A stretch of 64,000 bases of DNA from Melioribacteraceae bacterium. Its GTDB lineage: Bacteria; Bacteroidota; Ignavibacteria; Ignavibacteriales; Melioribacteraceae. This document shows positions 44,614-54,498 of this stretch, piece after piece. The stretch is from contig JAEINS010000017.1 in the NCBI GenBank assembly GCA_016342755.1, forward strand, positions 1-64,000, given 5' to 3'. Each line of letters starts with the position of its first letter. Position 1 is the stretch's first letter. A program made the position numbers and the translations under genes. Under the pieces are notes generated by a model that worked only from the letters and a program-made list of their open reading frames with translations, ran no database searches and was not told where the DNA came from.

Positions 44614-47034
44614 ATGAAAGAAAATCCAAGTAATCCTTCAATTGATCTGTCGATGGTTGAAGATATTCCTAGAATTCTGCCGGTACTACCTTTAAGAGAT
44701 AATGTAATTTTCCCATATATGATTTTCCCGGTTTTAGTTGGGCGTGATCAATCAATTAAAGCTGCTAACTATTCTTTAGAAACTTCAAAATTTATTTTCT
44801 TATCAGCACAGAAGAAAGCTAATATTGAAGATCCCGAAGAAGATGATATTTACCGTGAAGGTACAATAGCTAAAATCATCCAAATATTAAAACTTCCAAA
44901 TGGTTTGATGAAAATTCTTGTTGACGGTTTAATTCAGGGAAGAATTGTTAATTTTACTGACAAGAAAGAATTTTTTGAAGCTGAGGTTGAAGTTGTTCTC
45001 CCTGAAGCTGTTGAACCCCGCGAGATGGATGCATTAGTTCGTCAGATGTCAACACTATTTAAAGAATACGCTAAAATAAATAAAAATATTCCTAGTGAAG
45101 CTATAACTGCATTTGATAATATTGAAGAACCTGATAGAAAACTTTTTTATGTTGCGGCCAATATTGCTCAGAAAATTGAGACAAAACAATCTGTGCTTAG
45201 GAAGTTTTCCATAAAAGAACAGATTTATGAACTTATAAAAATCTTAAATTCTGAATTAGATATTTTGAGAATAGAAAAAGAAATTGAAGGAAAGGTTCAC
45301 GAAAGTATTTCTAAATCGCAGCGAAAGTTTATTATATCTGAACAAATAAGAATTCTTCAGGATGAATTAGGTGATGAAGAAGAAGTATCGCCGGAAATTC
45401 TTAAGCTTAAACAAAATATTGATAAAGCCAGAATGCCTAAGGATATTAAGGAAAAGGCAATTGAAGAATTAAATAAATTGAAAAAAATTCCATCCAGTTC
45501 CCCCGAAAATACTGTAATAAGAAATTATATTGATTGGATGGTTGATACTCCATGGTATAAAAAAACAAAAGATCAGCTTGATATAAAAAATGTCCGCACA
45601 ATATTAGATGAAGATCACTACAGTCTTGATAAACCTAAAGAAAGAATTGTAGAGCATATTGCTGTTCTTAATTTAGTAAAAGAAATGCGTGGACAGATTT
45701 TATGTTTTGTTGGCCCTCCCGGAGTTGGTAAAACTTCATTAGGTAAATCAATTGCCAGAGCATTAGGTAGAAAGTTTGTTAGAATAAGTCTTGGCGGTGT
45801 TAGAGACGAAGCCGAAATAAGAGGTCATAGAAGGACTTATATTGGTTCTATGCCTGGAAAGATAATTCAGTCAATGAAAAAAGCCGGTACAGTTAATCCT
45901 GTTATTCTTCTTGATGAAATTGATAAAATGAGTATGGATTTTAGAGGCGATCCTTCTTCAGCAATGCTTGAAGTATTGGATCCCGAACAAAATCATACTT
46001 TTAACGATCATTACTTAGATATTGATTACGACTTATCAAAAGTAATGTTCATTACAACTGCTAATGTAAAATATAATATTCCATTGCCGTTATTAGACAG
46101 AATGGAAACAATTGATCTTCCCGGATATCTTGAATTTGAAAAAAAAGAGATTGCGAAAAGGCACATTATACCTAAGCAATTAAAAGCTCATGGTCTTGAT
46201 AAGCTTAACGTAGAACTGCAGGATGACTCTCTCCAGAAAATTATTAGCGGATATACAAGAGAAGCCGGCGTAAGAAATCTTGAAAGAGAAATAGCATCAG
46301 TATGCCGTAAAACCGCAAATCATTTGGTTGCGACAAAAACAAAAGAACAGTTAAAGAAAAAGCCAAGAAATAAAACTTATATAACACCGGAAAAAGTTGA
46401 AGATTATTTAGGTGTTCAGAGATTCAGAGGTAAAAAAGCTAATAAGGAAGAAGTTGTTGGAAGTGTTACCGGACTAGCATGGACAAGTGTTGGCGGTGAT
46501 ATTCTGCATGTTGAAACAAATGTTATGACTGGTGCCGAAAAGCTGACTCTTACTGGCAAACTTGGCGATGTCATGAAAGAATCAGCTATGGCTGCTTTAA
46601 GTTACTTAAGAGCAAATGCTAAAGAACTTGGACTTACTCCTAATTTTAGAAAAGGGAAAGAAATTCATGTTCATCTTCCAGAAGGTGCTATACCAAAAGA
46701 TGGTCCATCGGCTGGTATAACTTTAACAATGTCTATATATTCGGCTATTACCGGTAAGCCGGCACGTAATGATGTAGCTATGACTGGCGAAATTACTCTA
46801 CGTGGAAAAATATTAGCAATTGGCGGATTAAATGAAAAACTTTTAGCTGCCAGATTAAGCGGAATTAAAACGGTTCTTATTCCAAAAGAAAATGAAAAAG
46901 ATCTTGCAGAAATAAAATCAGAAGTTAAAGAAGGATTAAAAATTGTTCCTATTTCTGAAATAAAAGAAGCATTCAAGTATGTGTTTGTTAATAAAAGAAT
47001 ACCGGGTACAACAAAAAAGAGCGTAAAGAAATAA
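44614..47034 (+). CDS. lon: Lon ATP-dependent protease
   Basis: Lon unfolds and degrades damaged and some regulatory proteins in the cytoplasm. The 806 residues hold an N-terminal substrate-binding domain (about 20-230), the AAA+ module with Walker A FVGPPGVGKTSLGKSIARAL and Walker B VILLDEIDKM, and the C-terminal protease. The catalytic dyad is intact: Ser699 in PKDGPSAGIT and Lys742 in LNEKLLAAR, 43 apart as in E. coli. AAGGAG lies 12 nt before the ATG. Its stop TAA shares one base with the ATG of msrC, and dnaX follows. Confidence 0.97.
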   Translation: MKENPSNPSIDLSMVEDIPRILPVLPLRDNVIFPYMIFPVLVGRDQSIKAANYSLETSKFIFLSAQKKANIEDPEEDDIYREGTIAKIIQILKLPNGLMKILVDGLIQGRIVNFTDKKEFFEAEVEVVLPEAVEPREMDALVRQMSTLFKEYAKINKNIPSEAITAFDNIEEPDRKLFYVAANIAQKIETKQSVLRKFSIKEQIYELIKILNSELDILRIEKEIEGKVHESISKSQRKFIISEQIRILQDELGDEEEVSPEILKLKQNIDKARMPKDIKEKAIEELNKLKKIPSSSPENTVIRNYIDWMVDTPWYKKTKDQLDIKNVRTILDEDHYSLDKPKERIVEHIAVLNLVKEMRGQILCFVGPPGVGKTSLGKSIARALGRKFVRISLGGVRDEAEIRGHRRTYIGSMPGKIIQSMKKAGTVNPVILLDEIDKMSMDFRGDPSSAMLEVLDPEQNHTFNDHYLDIDYDLSKVMFITTANVKYNIPLPLLDRMETIDLPGYLEFEKKEIAKRHIIPKQLKAHGLDKLNVELQDDSLQKIISGYTREAGVRNLEREIASVCRKTANHLVATKTKEQLKKKPRNKTYITPEKVEDYLGVQRFRGKKANKEEVVGSVTGLAWTSVGGDILHVETNVMTGAEKLTLTGKLGDVMKESAMAALSYLRANAKELGLTPNFRKGKEIHVHLPEGAIPKDGPSAGITLTMSIYSAITGKPARNDVAMTGEITLRGKILAIGGLNEKLLAARLSGIKTVLIPKENEKDLAEIKSEVKEGLKIVPISEIKEAFKYVFVNKRIPGTTKKSVKK

Positions 47035-47546
47035 TGTCTGAAAACATTAACATTGATCAGAGTTTATCTGATGAAAAAAAATATCAATTATTAATACCCC
47101 AGATAGAGGCATTAATAGATTCGGATATTCCCATTATATCAAATTTATCGAATATAACTGCTGTTTTAATGGATGCGTTTGTAAAGATAAGCTGGGTTGG
47201 ATTTTACATTAAAAAAAATGATAAATTATTCCTCGGCTCATTTCAAGGAAAGGTTGCATGCACAACTATAAAAATAGGAAATGGTGTATGCGGAACATCT
47301 GCTGCTAATATGGAAACAGTTATTGTTAAAGATGTAGATTCATTTCCCGGACATATAGCTTGCGATGCCGGATCGAAATCTGAAATTGTGTTACCTGTAT
47401 TAGATGAAACCAATAATTTGTTTGCCGTTCTGGATATAGACAGTTATGATTATTCATCATTTAACGAAGTAGATAAAAATTATTTAGAACAAGTGTGTGA
47501 TCTTTTAAGTACAAAATTAAAATTGAGTGAATTCAGTTTATCCTAA
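47034..47546 (+). CDS. msrC: Free methionine-R-sulfoxide reductase (GAF domain)
   Basis: The 170-residue GAF protein reduces free methionine R-sulfoxide. The three conserved Cys of the family are present: KVACTTI (near 82), NGVCGTSA (near 92) and GHIACDAGS (near 118). SEIVLPVLD and VLDIDS blocks complete the GAF fold. The ATG overlaps the lon stop by one base, so the gene is translationally coupled to it. Co-expression with lon would put methionine repair next to protein quality control, which is an inference from position. Confidence 0.93.
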   Translation: MSENINIDQSLSDEKKYQLLIPQIEALIDSDIPIISNLSNITAVLMDAFVKISWVGFYIKKNDKLFLGSFQGKVACTTIKIGNGVCGTSAANMETVIVKDVDSFPGHIACDAGSKSEIVLPVLDETNNLFAVLDIDSYDYSSFNEVDKNYLEQVCDLLSTKLKLSEFSLS

Positions 47547-47573
47547 TAGAAATATTTAATTACAAGGAACTTA

Positions 47574-49256
47574 ATGAGTTATTTAGTAACAGCGCGAAAA
47601 TGGAGACCTCAGGTATTTGATGATGTAGTAGGTCAACAGCATATATCTCAAACATTAAAAAATGCAATCTCAAATAAAAGAATTGGCCACTCATATATAT
47701 TTGCCGGACCGCGTGGAGTTGGTAAAACTACCACTGCGCGTATCTTTGCAAAAAGTTTAAATTGCTCTAATCCTAATGGTGCTGAGCCTTGTAATAATTG
47801 TACTATGTGTAATGCGTTTAATACTTCGCAATCGATGGATGTAATTGAAATTGATGGTGCGTCAAATCGTAGAATTGAAGATATACGTACGTTACGTGAG
47901 TCCGTTAAATACGCTCCTACTCACGGACAGTATAAAATATACATAATTGATGAAGTTCACATGCTGACTACTGAATCATTTAACGCATTGCTTAAAACCT
48001 TAGAAGAGCCGCCCGAACATACAATTTTCATCTTTGCAACAACTGATATTCATAAAGTTCCTTTAACTATTATCTCCCGCTGCCAGCGATTTGATTTTAG
48101 AAGAATTGAACTGGATAATATTAAAGGTCTTCTTAAAAAAATATCGGATGCTGAAAACATATCTATTGATGATCAGTCACTAACTCTTATTGCAAAAAAA
48201 GCTGATGGTGCTTTAAGAGATGCGCAAAGTTTATTTGATCAGGTAATATCGTTTTGCGGTAATGATGTTAAGCTAGATGTTATTTCAACAATGCTTAATC
48301 TTATTGATGAAGATATTTATTTCACGCTGTCTGATGCAATCCTAGAGAAAAAATTTATAGCGGCATTTGAAGTTTCAAAAATTGTTTATGATAACGGTTG
48401 GAACTTCATTGATTTTGTGAACGGTTTAGTTGAACATTTCAGAAATATTTTGTCAGTTGTTGTTACTAAAAATTCTAATCTTATTGAATCGGCAGAAGTT
48501 TATAAAAGCAAGTATTTATCCTATAAAGATTCCTTTTCAGAAGGAGATCTCCTTAGAATTCTACAATATTTAAGCACTTTAGCTTATGAAGTTAAATCGG
48601 CTCAGAATCAGCGTCTTAAGGTTGAAATATCTTTGAGCCATATAATCGGTTTAGAAAGAACCTCAACTATTTCACAGCTTCTAAAAGATATAAACAAAGG
48701 CGAGTTGAATATTAAAACAAATATACTGCCAATTGTATCTTCCGGCGAACTAAAAAAAAAAATAGTTGAAAAAACTAAACCGGAAATAGTTCAGCAAGTT
48801 GAAGTGAAGCAGGAAGTTCCCATTGAAACGGACTTAGCTGAAAGTGTTCCGGCTGAATCTCATTCATCTGATATTTCAAATACATCATTTGAAAATATTA
48901 AATCGAATTGGAACAATTTTGTTGAAACTATTACCGCAGCAAAGTTTACATTGGGAACATTGTTCTCCACAATGGAGCCAATATCACTTACTGATAATGT
49001 GTTACAGGTTTCGATACAAAACTTAGAGGACGCAAAAATTGTTTCGGCTAATAAGGATTCTTTATTCAAACTGACCGCAGAAGTTTTCGGTTCAAAACTT
49101 AATTTTGATTTTATAAAATCAGAAATAAAACCAAAACAAAATACAGAACCTGCAAGTGATTCATCGCCCAAATCATCTTTTAAAGAGGATTATGATGATT
49201 CAAATAGTAAGTTATCAACTGCAATTAAAGATCTTTTAGGCGGTAAAAAATTATAA
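47574..49256 (+). CDS. dnaX: DNA polymerase III subunit tau (gamma by slippage)
   Basis: This clamp-loader ATPase assembles the sliding clamp at the replication fork. The 560 residues have Walker A FAGPRGVGKTTTARIFAKS near residues 42-60, the zinc module as C-x8-C-x2-C-x2-C (CSNPNGAEPCNNCTMC) near 64-79, Walker B YIIDEVHML near 123 and SRC sensor block (IISRCQRFDF) near 164. After residue 393 comes an A11 run in the sequence, where slippage by one base either way meets a stop codon almost at once. That would give a 394-398-residue gamma-like form. The gene follows msrC by 27 nt and ends at a strong terminator. Confidence 0.97.
   Translation: MSYLVTARKWRPQVFDDVVGQQHISQTLKNAISNKRIGHSYIFAGPRGVGKTTTARIFAKSLNCSNPNGAEPCNNCTMCNAFNTSQSMDVIEIDGASNRRIEDIRTLRESVKYAPTHGQYKIYIIDEVHMLTTESFNALLKTLEEPPEHTIFIFATTDIHKVPLTIISRCQRFDFRRIELDNIKGLLKKISDAENISIDDQSLTLIAKKADGALRDAQSLFDQVISFCGNDVKLDVISTMLNLIDEDIYFTLSDAILEKKFIAAFEVSKIVYDNGWNFIDFVNGLVEHFRNILSVVVTKNSNLIESAEVYKSKYLSYKDSFSEGDLLRILQYLSTLAYEVKSAQNQRLKVEISLSHIIGLERTSTISQLLKDINKGELNIKTNILPIVSSGELKKKIVEKTKPEIVQQVEVKQEVPIETDLAESVPAESHSSDISNTSFENIKSNWNNFVETITAAKFTLGTLFSTMEPISLTDNVLQVSIQNLEDAKIVSANKDSLFKLTAEVFGSKLNFDFIKSEIKPKQNTEPASDSSPKSSFKEDYDDSNSKLSTAIKDLLGGKKL
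48752..48762 (+). promoter_or_regulatory. A11 slippery run in dnaX
   Basis: Eleven A residues cover codons 393-397. In the minus-one frame the next codons are AAT AGT TGA; in the plus-one frame TAG follows directly. Both give a product of about 394-398 residues, ending just after the clamp-loader core, as known from slippage in other dnaX genes. Confidence 0.75.
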
Positions 49257-49300
49257 CCGTTTAACTGCTGTTCCCTTTTATTAAATAATTTATTTAAAAC

Positions 49301-49340
49301 AAAAGAGACTTCAATCATAATGTTTGAAGTCTCTTTTTTA
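49301..49340. terminator. Bidirectional terminator between dnaX and GH125
   Basis: Perfect 14-bp stem AAAAGAGACTTCAA/TTGAAGTCTCTTTT with a loop of 9. On the plus strand it ends in six T. The minus strand also reads a T-run. It serves dnaX and the long glycan operon. Confidence 0.9.
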
Positions 49341-49370
49341 TGTTTAATTTTTATTTTTAGGATGAACTAT

Positions 49371-50708
49371 TTAGAAATTCAGCAACTCTGGTTTAGTTTT
49401 ATATGTTTTAAGAATCAATTCACCAAATAATGTATTGGACCAGGCAAACCATTTTCTAGTAAATTTTTTAGGATCATCCTTGTGAAATCCCTCGTGCATA
49501 AAACCAGCACCGCCATGTGTATTCACTAACATTTTAATACATTCTTTTATTTCATCATCATCAGTTGATGTTAAAGCTCTCATTGTAATGCTCATTGGCC
49601 AGATGTAATCTAATCCTACGTGAGGGCCTCCAATTCCTTCAGCAGCTTTCCCCTTAAAAAAATAAGGATTACTATCACTATGCAAAAATTTTCTGGTCGA
49701 TTTATAAACTCCATCATTACTATCAAAAGCACCAAGATAAGGAAGTGATAATAAACTTGGGATATTGGAATCATCCATATATACTTTGTTCCCGAAGCCA
49801 TCAACTTCGTACGCATAGATTTCATTAAACTCTAAATGAGTTGAAATTGCATAATCTTTAACAGCCTGTTCAACTTCATCGGCAAGAGTTTTTAATTCTG
49901 CCGCAAAAACATTATCGTTAAATATTGCTGTAACCATTTCCTCAGCCTGTCTAAGTGAAACAACAGCAAATAAATTAGATGGAATTAAAAAAGGATAAAT
50001 TGTTGAATCATCCGAAGGTCTAAACATTGAGCAGATCAATCCCACCGGTTTAATTGGATTTCCATAACCAAATCCCGCAACTGTATCAGTTAAACGGTTG
50101 GTAGTTCTCATAAAACTGTAAGGACCAGTATTCTCTTTTCTCTGCTGTTCAACAAAAGTTTTTTCTACTAGTTTAATCGACTCAAACCAAGTTTTATCGA
50201 AACAACTTATATCTCTAGTTTCTCTCCAGTATCCATAGGCTAATCTTATTGCATAACAAAGAGAATCAATCTCCCACTTCCTTTCATGCAGTTCCGGTTT
50301 CATATCTGTATGATCCGATTCCCATTCACTTGGGGCAGCACCGTCATTAAACGCGTTTGCATAGGGATCAATTAAAATACATTTTGTCTGTCTATTTATA
50401 AGACCGGCAATCATCTGTTTCAATTCTTCATCTTCATTACAAAGCTGCAGGTATGGCCAAACCTGTGCAGTAGAGTCTCTTAACCACATTGCATCAATAT
50501 CACCAGTAATAACAAACGTATCCGGTTTCCCTTTTTCAATTTTGAAGTTAACTGTTGTATCAATTGTATTAGGAAAACAATTTTCAAATAACCATGCAAG
50601 TTCTTTGTTATCAACATTTTCTTTGAACTCTTTAATTACTTTTTCAACAGCTTTGCTCGTAAATTTTCTTGCTGCTAAAATAGGTCTATTACTTGTGTAT
50701 TCACTCAT
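49371..50708 (-). CDS. Glycoside hydrolase family 125 (exo-alpha-1,6-mannosidase-like)
   Basis: I start at ATG 50708 (445 residues); an in-frame TTG at 50741 has no better site. GH125 enzymes are metal-independent exo-mannosidases that remove alpha-1,6-linked mannose, often from N-glycans. Family blocks include DIDAMWLRDSTAQVWPYL near 78, DPYANAFNDGAAPSEWESDH near 115, KWEIDSLCYAIRLAYGYW, and the C-terminal FMHEGFHKDDPKKFTRKWFA near 405. There is no signal peptide, so it should work in the cytoplasm after import. It is the last gene of the glycan set, with a terminator just past the stop. Confidence 0.9.
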   Translation of the reverse strand: MSEYTSNRPILAARKFTSKAVEKVIKEFKENVDNKELAWLFENCFPNTIDTTVNFKIEKGKPDTFVITGDIDAMWLRDSTAQVWPYLQLCNEDEELKQMIAGLINRQTKCILIDPYANAFNDGAAPSEWESDHTDMKPELHERKWEIDSLCYAIRLAYGYWRETRDISCFDKTWFESIKLVEKTFVEQQRKENTGPYSFMRTTNRLTDTVAGFGYGNPIKPVGLICSMFRPSDDSTIYPFLIPSNLFAVVSLRQAEEMVTAIFNDNVFAAELKTLADEVEQAVKDYAISTHLEFNEIYAYEVDGFGNKVYMDDSNIPSLLSLPYLGAFDSNDGVYKSTRKFLHSDSNPYFFKGKAAEGIGGPHVGLDYIWPMSITMRALTSTDDDEIKECIKMLVNTHGGAGFMHEGFHKDDPKKFTRKWFAWSNTLFGELILKTYKTKPELLNF

Positions 50709-50824
50709 CTTAAAACTCTCGTTATTTATATTATTAAACAAAACAACATGCCCGGAATTGAGGGACTAGTAAATTTTATAAAATTTCATCTATATAACTT
50801 AAATAATCATTTTAGAACTTTCAG

Positions 50825-53329
50825 TTAATTAGAAAATTCAACTTCTGCTTTTTTTAATGACCACTCATCATCAAAAAATCCAGCAGCTTTATATCCGTAG
50901 TCATCTTTACTCAATAACTCACTGTTCATCAAAACGAAATCAGGATAAGTGATTCCAGGTTTTAAGTATGAACGATTATTTGTTAGCCTCATACCTTTAA
51001 GACCAGTTGCAGCAACGGTTCCAACACAGGCAACATCAGAATTTTGCTTTGGGAAAATCATTAACATAACTAAATCATCACCAACAAATTCTTTACTTCC
51101 AATTGTAACTTTTTTAGATGTAACATTAATAGGAGCCTCAGATAATAAATCATCCCAGGCAGAATTAGTTTCAGAATTCCCATATAAAATTACGTTTCTA
51201 TCCTTAAATTTTATTGGATCAAAATCTTTATCAGCAACTAACTCAATAGCTCCATTTCCCTGATACCAAAACTGCTCAGCATCATATCTTACTTTGTTAA
51301 TTGCCCATTCGTTTTCTTCTTTTGTCCCTTTTGTTCCATAAACAAAAACCATATTGTTTTTAAATACATCTTTGAAACTTCCATATCTATGCGGTCCTTT
51401 AACTGACTTTGAAGGTTCAGAGGTCAAATTCCATTTACCTCTAATCTTTTTTAGCCAAACTTTACTTAAGGATTTTATATCAATATTTTCAATTTTCTGA
51501 TCGTCCAGAACAATTGTAAGCTCTCTGCTATTATCTAATATCTCAGTGTCTAATGCTAAAGTTGAAACATTTTCTGTTGTTCCTTTAAACCGCTGAACAC
51601 CAGCATCAAAAAGTATATCAACATTACTAAAACCGAAATACTTTTCTTGAGAATAAATTGTAATCCAATTATTTTTAGCTGAAATTCCGGGAGAAGCAGT
51701 TACAAATTTAACATGTTTAATTCTTTCTTTTGCAGGACGTGCATGTCTAGCGAAGAAATCAAATAATTCAGGCCAGTCAACACAATCAGCTCCTCTTTCA
51801 TCACTATTATCCCACCAATGTCCGGCACCAGGTTCCTCGTGATATGTAAAATCTTTATGAAATTTTTTTAGTGTATCAATCATACTATGAGATTGTGTTG
51901 CGCGTACGTTATCATCAGCACTCCCATGAATAATATAAATTCCAAGCTGCTCATAATTTTTTGCAATTGTATAAGTATCGCTGGGATTTCCGGTTCTATC
52001 AATCAACTGTTTAACTTTTGATTTTGTTTTTTGCGTATTACGATACCTGTAACTCCAAAAGCTTATCCAGCCGGCACTTGGACCAATTGCAGCAAACCGA
52101 TCAGGAAAAGTTCCGCCTATATGCCAGGTTCCATGACCACCCATTGAATGACCAGTTAAATAAACTCTATTTTCATCTATACTGTAATTTTTCATTGCAA
52201 TATCCAAAACTTCCAGAGCATCCATTCTGCCCCAGTCTTCCCAATTGAATCCGTACGGTCTTCTATTAGTCGGGGAGACAAACAGCCCCCATGTTTTTGC
52301 ATAATAAGAATTGGCATGATTTAATCCTTCTACTGCTGCTCCATGAAGCGCAAAAAACAGCGCAAGGTTTTCTTTATTATCATTTCTTGCCGGATTAACT
52401 GCATAGTATTGAACACTGCCATCAATATTACTTATAAACGTTCTACGATGTGTTTCATCATTATTTAATACTCTAATTTCTATACTATTCTTATCTAAAA
52501 TTTTCCCGGAGTTATCTAGCACTTCAACTGTTAAATTCTTATTCTCCTTTTCTATAAACGGGTTTGCGCTAAAACCGAATTTAACTTTTCTTGTACTTAA
52601 CGATAGGATTGATGGAACCTTTGTTATAGTTTCATTAAATCCTTCTCCATATGTTTTTAAGATCAAATTGTCCTGCATTTTATCCGAGGCATTTACAATT
52701 ACCAATCCGCCAAAGTGATCAACTTTTTCATTTACCAGTAAATCGGGAATTGTTAAATCAATATTGTTAATCAGTATTTTAGAAGCTGGATCATGTAATA
52801 CAGCATTCATTCTTCCGTAATAACACTGGAACAAAAATTCATTTTTACCCTTTTTTAATTTAACTGGAAGATAAACGAATCCAAACTCAGGTTCCCATGG
52901 GTTTCTTTCTTCAGTAAATTTATAAACATTACCAATCCTTGGTTCGCCATTAATATAAGCCATTGAGTATCCACTTCCTTCAAGTATCATCATTTTTTCT
53001 TTATCAGAATCTATCTGAACGTAAGCATACCCGCTTGCCAATTTTTCTGTTTTAAACCATCCGCTAGTATCAGTTTCAATATTTTCCCATTTAAACAAAG
53101 TCGTATCAATTCTAAAAGATTCTCCTTCAGATGGAGATTTCCATGATCCGTTTACAAGCATTTCTTCAATTACATCTCTTTGAGATAGGGATCTTCTATT
53201 CATTCCCTCAAAATGTAAACAAAGTGCATGTTTAATGAAAATTGAATTTCCGTTTTTTAAGTTTATTGAATTCCCACTTGCAAATAATATATTACCGAAA
53301 AATCCAATTATTATTATATATCTAATCAT
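50825..53329 (-). CDS. Exported alpha/beta-hydrolase (prolyl oligopeptidase-type esterase) with large N-terminal region
   Basis: The 834-residue protein has a signal peptide (about 18 residues, ending LFASG). Residues about 310-540 form a catalytic alpha/beta-hydrolase with VYLTGHSMGGHGTWHIGGTFP (Ser near 395) and EEPGAGHWWDNSDERG (His near 503), so the triad looks complete. The N-terminal 300 residues are all-beta and the end is also beta-rich. An esterase that trims acyl groups from a glycan is a sensible guess, but peptidase activity is possible. Its ATG overlaps the stop of the CBM9-like gene by 4 nt, so translation is coupled. Confidence 0.8.
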   Translation of the reverse strand: MIRYIIIIGFFGNILFASGNSINLKNGNSIFIKHALCLHFEGMNRRSLSQRDVIEEMLVNGSWKSPSEGESFRIDTTLFKWENIETDTSGWFKTEKLASGYAYVQIDSDKEKMMILEGSGYSMAYINGEPRIGNVYKFTEERNPWEPEFGFVYLPVKLKKGKNEFLFQCYYGRMNAVLHDPASKILINNIDLTIPDLLVNEKVDHFGGLVIVNASDKMQDNLILKTYGEGFNETITKVPSILSLSTRKVKFGFSANPFIEKENKNLTVEVLDNSGKILDKNSIEIRVLNNDETHRRTFISNIDGSVQYYAVNPARNDNKENLALFFALHGAAVEGLNHANSYYAKTWGLFVSPTNRRPYGFNWEDWGRMDALEVLDIAMKNYSIDENRVYLTGHSMGGHGTWHIGGTFPDRFAAIGPSAGWISFWSYRYRNTQKTKSKVKQLIDRTGNPSDTYTIAKNYEQLGIYIIHGSADDNVRATQSHSMIDTLKKFHKDFTYHEEPGAGHWWDNSDERGADCVDWPELFDFFARHARPAKERIKHVKFVTASPGISAKNNWITIYSQEKYFGFSNVDILFDAGVQRFKGTTENVSTLALDTEILDNSRELTIVLDDQKIENIDIKSLSKVWLKKIRGKWNLTSEPSKSVKGPHRYGSFKDVFKNNMVFVYGTKGTKEENEWAINKVRYDAEQFWYQGNGAIELVADKDFDPIKFKDRNVILYGNSETNSAWDDLLSEAPINVTSKKVTIGSKEFVGDDLVMLMIFPKQNSDVACVGTVAATGLKGMRLTNNRSYLKPGITYPDFVLMNSELLSKDDYGYKAAGFFDDEWSLKKAEVEFSN

Positions 53330-54435
53330 TTCTTATCCTTAATTACTTTTACTAAACCTTCGTTATTTAAAGTAACAACAGTACTTTTATCTTTGCTTGT
53401 TAGTTCAATTATATATTGTTTACTGTTACCGTAATATTTAGGAAGTGATTCGAACTTTTCAGATGTAAATTCTTTTAGTTTTAATATTGATAGATTATTT
53501 GGGAATCCTTTATTGCTGGCTGAAAATGTTCTTAACTTATAATATATTTTTCTTAAATACCATTTCGCTTTTTCTGTTTCTGAAATTTCAATTTGGGGCT
53601 GATTAAGATTTGATACTTTGTAAGAAAATTCTACTATTCCCCACATTTCTGGATAATGCATTGCAATTATACCCTGTGGTGACCATACCCAATTATGTTC
53701 AGGTAGTTTTTTCTTTGTCTTTTTATCTCGCTGCTTATAATACTTACCATTCTTAATATCAGTTTTCCACTGTACACGAGAGAAATTTAGTTTCCACTGA
53801 TCGCCATCCTTCGGCGGTGTAGCTGCTGTATGTAATTCGCTTATAGTTTTCCATGGGATCGCAATTTCAACACTCCAGCCTAAATCTTTATCACTTGGAT
53901 CGTTTAGCGTACCTTTTATTTTAACACCGACTTTTATACCGCGCATATCGTAAGCATCTATTGCAACGTCCCTTCCATCTCTATAAGGCTTTACTAATAA
54001 GAGATCCCAAATTGTTTTTAGCGCGTTTACTTCCAGTTCAAAATAATTATGTGTATCACCGTCCGGATCAATAAATATTTCGAAATCATTATCATGATAA
54101 ATTTCAACATCACGTTCTCTTAGGTTAGCCCAAATATGTTCTTCTTCTAGCTCAGCATAAAAATACAAATAAGCATCATCCCATAACATTTTAATTTTTG
54201 TATCATAATATGGGAGAGGTTTTTTTAATCCTTCAATATCAATAAAAGAATCAGACCATGGAGCATCTATCCATGATTCTTCAAATGCGCTTCCATCAAT
54301 TGATAACAATTCAGCTGATCTATAACATGTATATGTTTTTGGATTATAATCAATTGAAGGAATTGGAAATTGGAATTGAGCGAAAATTGTATTAGCTAAA
54401 AAAATTATTAAACCAACTATGTTATTTTTTTTCAT
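53326..54435 (-). CDS. Exported CBM9-like carbohydrate-binding protein
   Basis: The 369-residue product has a signal peptide ending NTIFAQ. Residues about 35-240 form a CBM9-like beta-sandwich with SAFEESWIDAPWSDSFIDIE, KMLWDDAYLYFYAELEE, YHDNDFEIFIDPDGDTHNYF, LGWSVEIAIPWKTI and WKLNFSRVQW, the typical DOMON/CBM9 core. The C-terminal 110 residues have no clear domain. It likely binds a glycan ligand at the periplasm or cell surface. The gene lies between GH130 and the esterase, overlapping the latter by 4 nt. Confidence 0.85.
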   Translation of the reverse strand: MKKNNIVGLIIFLANTIFAQFQFPIPSIDYNPKTYTCYRSAELLSIDGSAFEESWIDAPWSDSFIDIEGLKKPLPYYDTKIKMLWDDAYLYFYAELEEEHIWANLRERDVEIYHDNDFEIFIDPDGDTHNYFELEVNALKTIWDLLLVKPYRDGRDVAIDAYDMRGIKVGVKIKGTLNDPSDKDLGWSVEIAIPWKTISELHTAATPPKDGDQWKLNFSRVQWKTDIKNGKYYKQRDKKTKKKLPEHNWVWSPQGIIAMHYPEMWGIVEFSYKVSNLNQPQIEISETEKAKWYLRKIYYKLRTFSASNKGFPNNLSILKLKEFTSEKFESLPKYYGNSKQYIIELTSKDKSTVVTLNNEGLVKVIKDKK

Positions 54436-54453
54436 TTAAGTCTCGTTAGGAAG

Positions 54454-54493
54454 TATTATATGGAGTGAAACTTATATTCCACTCCATATAATA
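54454..54493 (-). repeat. Intercistronic hairpin between GH130 and the CBM9-like gene
   Basis: A perfect 14-bp stem TATTATATGGAGTG/CACTCCATATAATA with a 12-nt loop fills the 63-nt gap. On the minus strand it is followed by CTTCC with no T-run, so it is more likely an mRNA processing or stabilising element than an intrinsic terminator. Confidence 0.6.
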
Positions 54494-54498
54494 TAAAT

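Noticed and set aside
54454-54493. The hairpin after GH130 as an intrinsic terminator
   Set aside because: The minus strand reads CTTCC after the stem, without a T-run, and the next gene begins 18 nt later.
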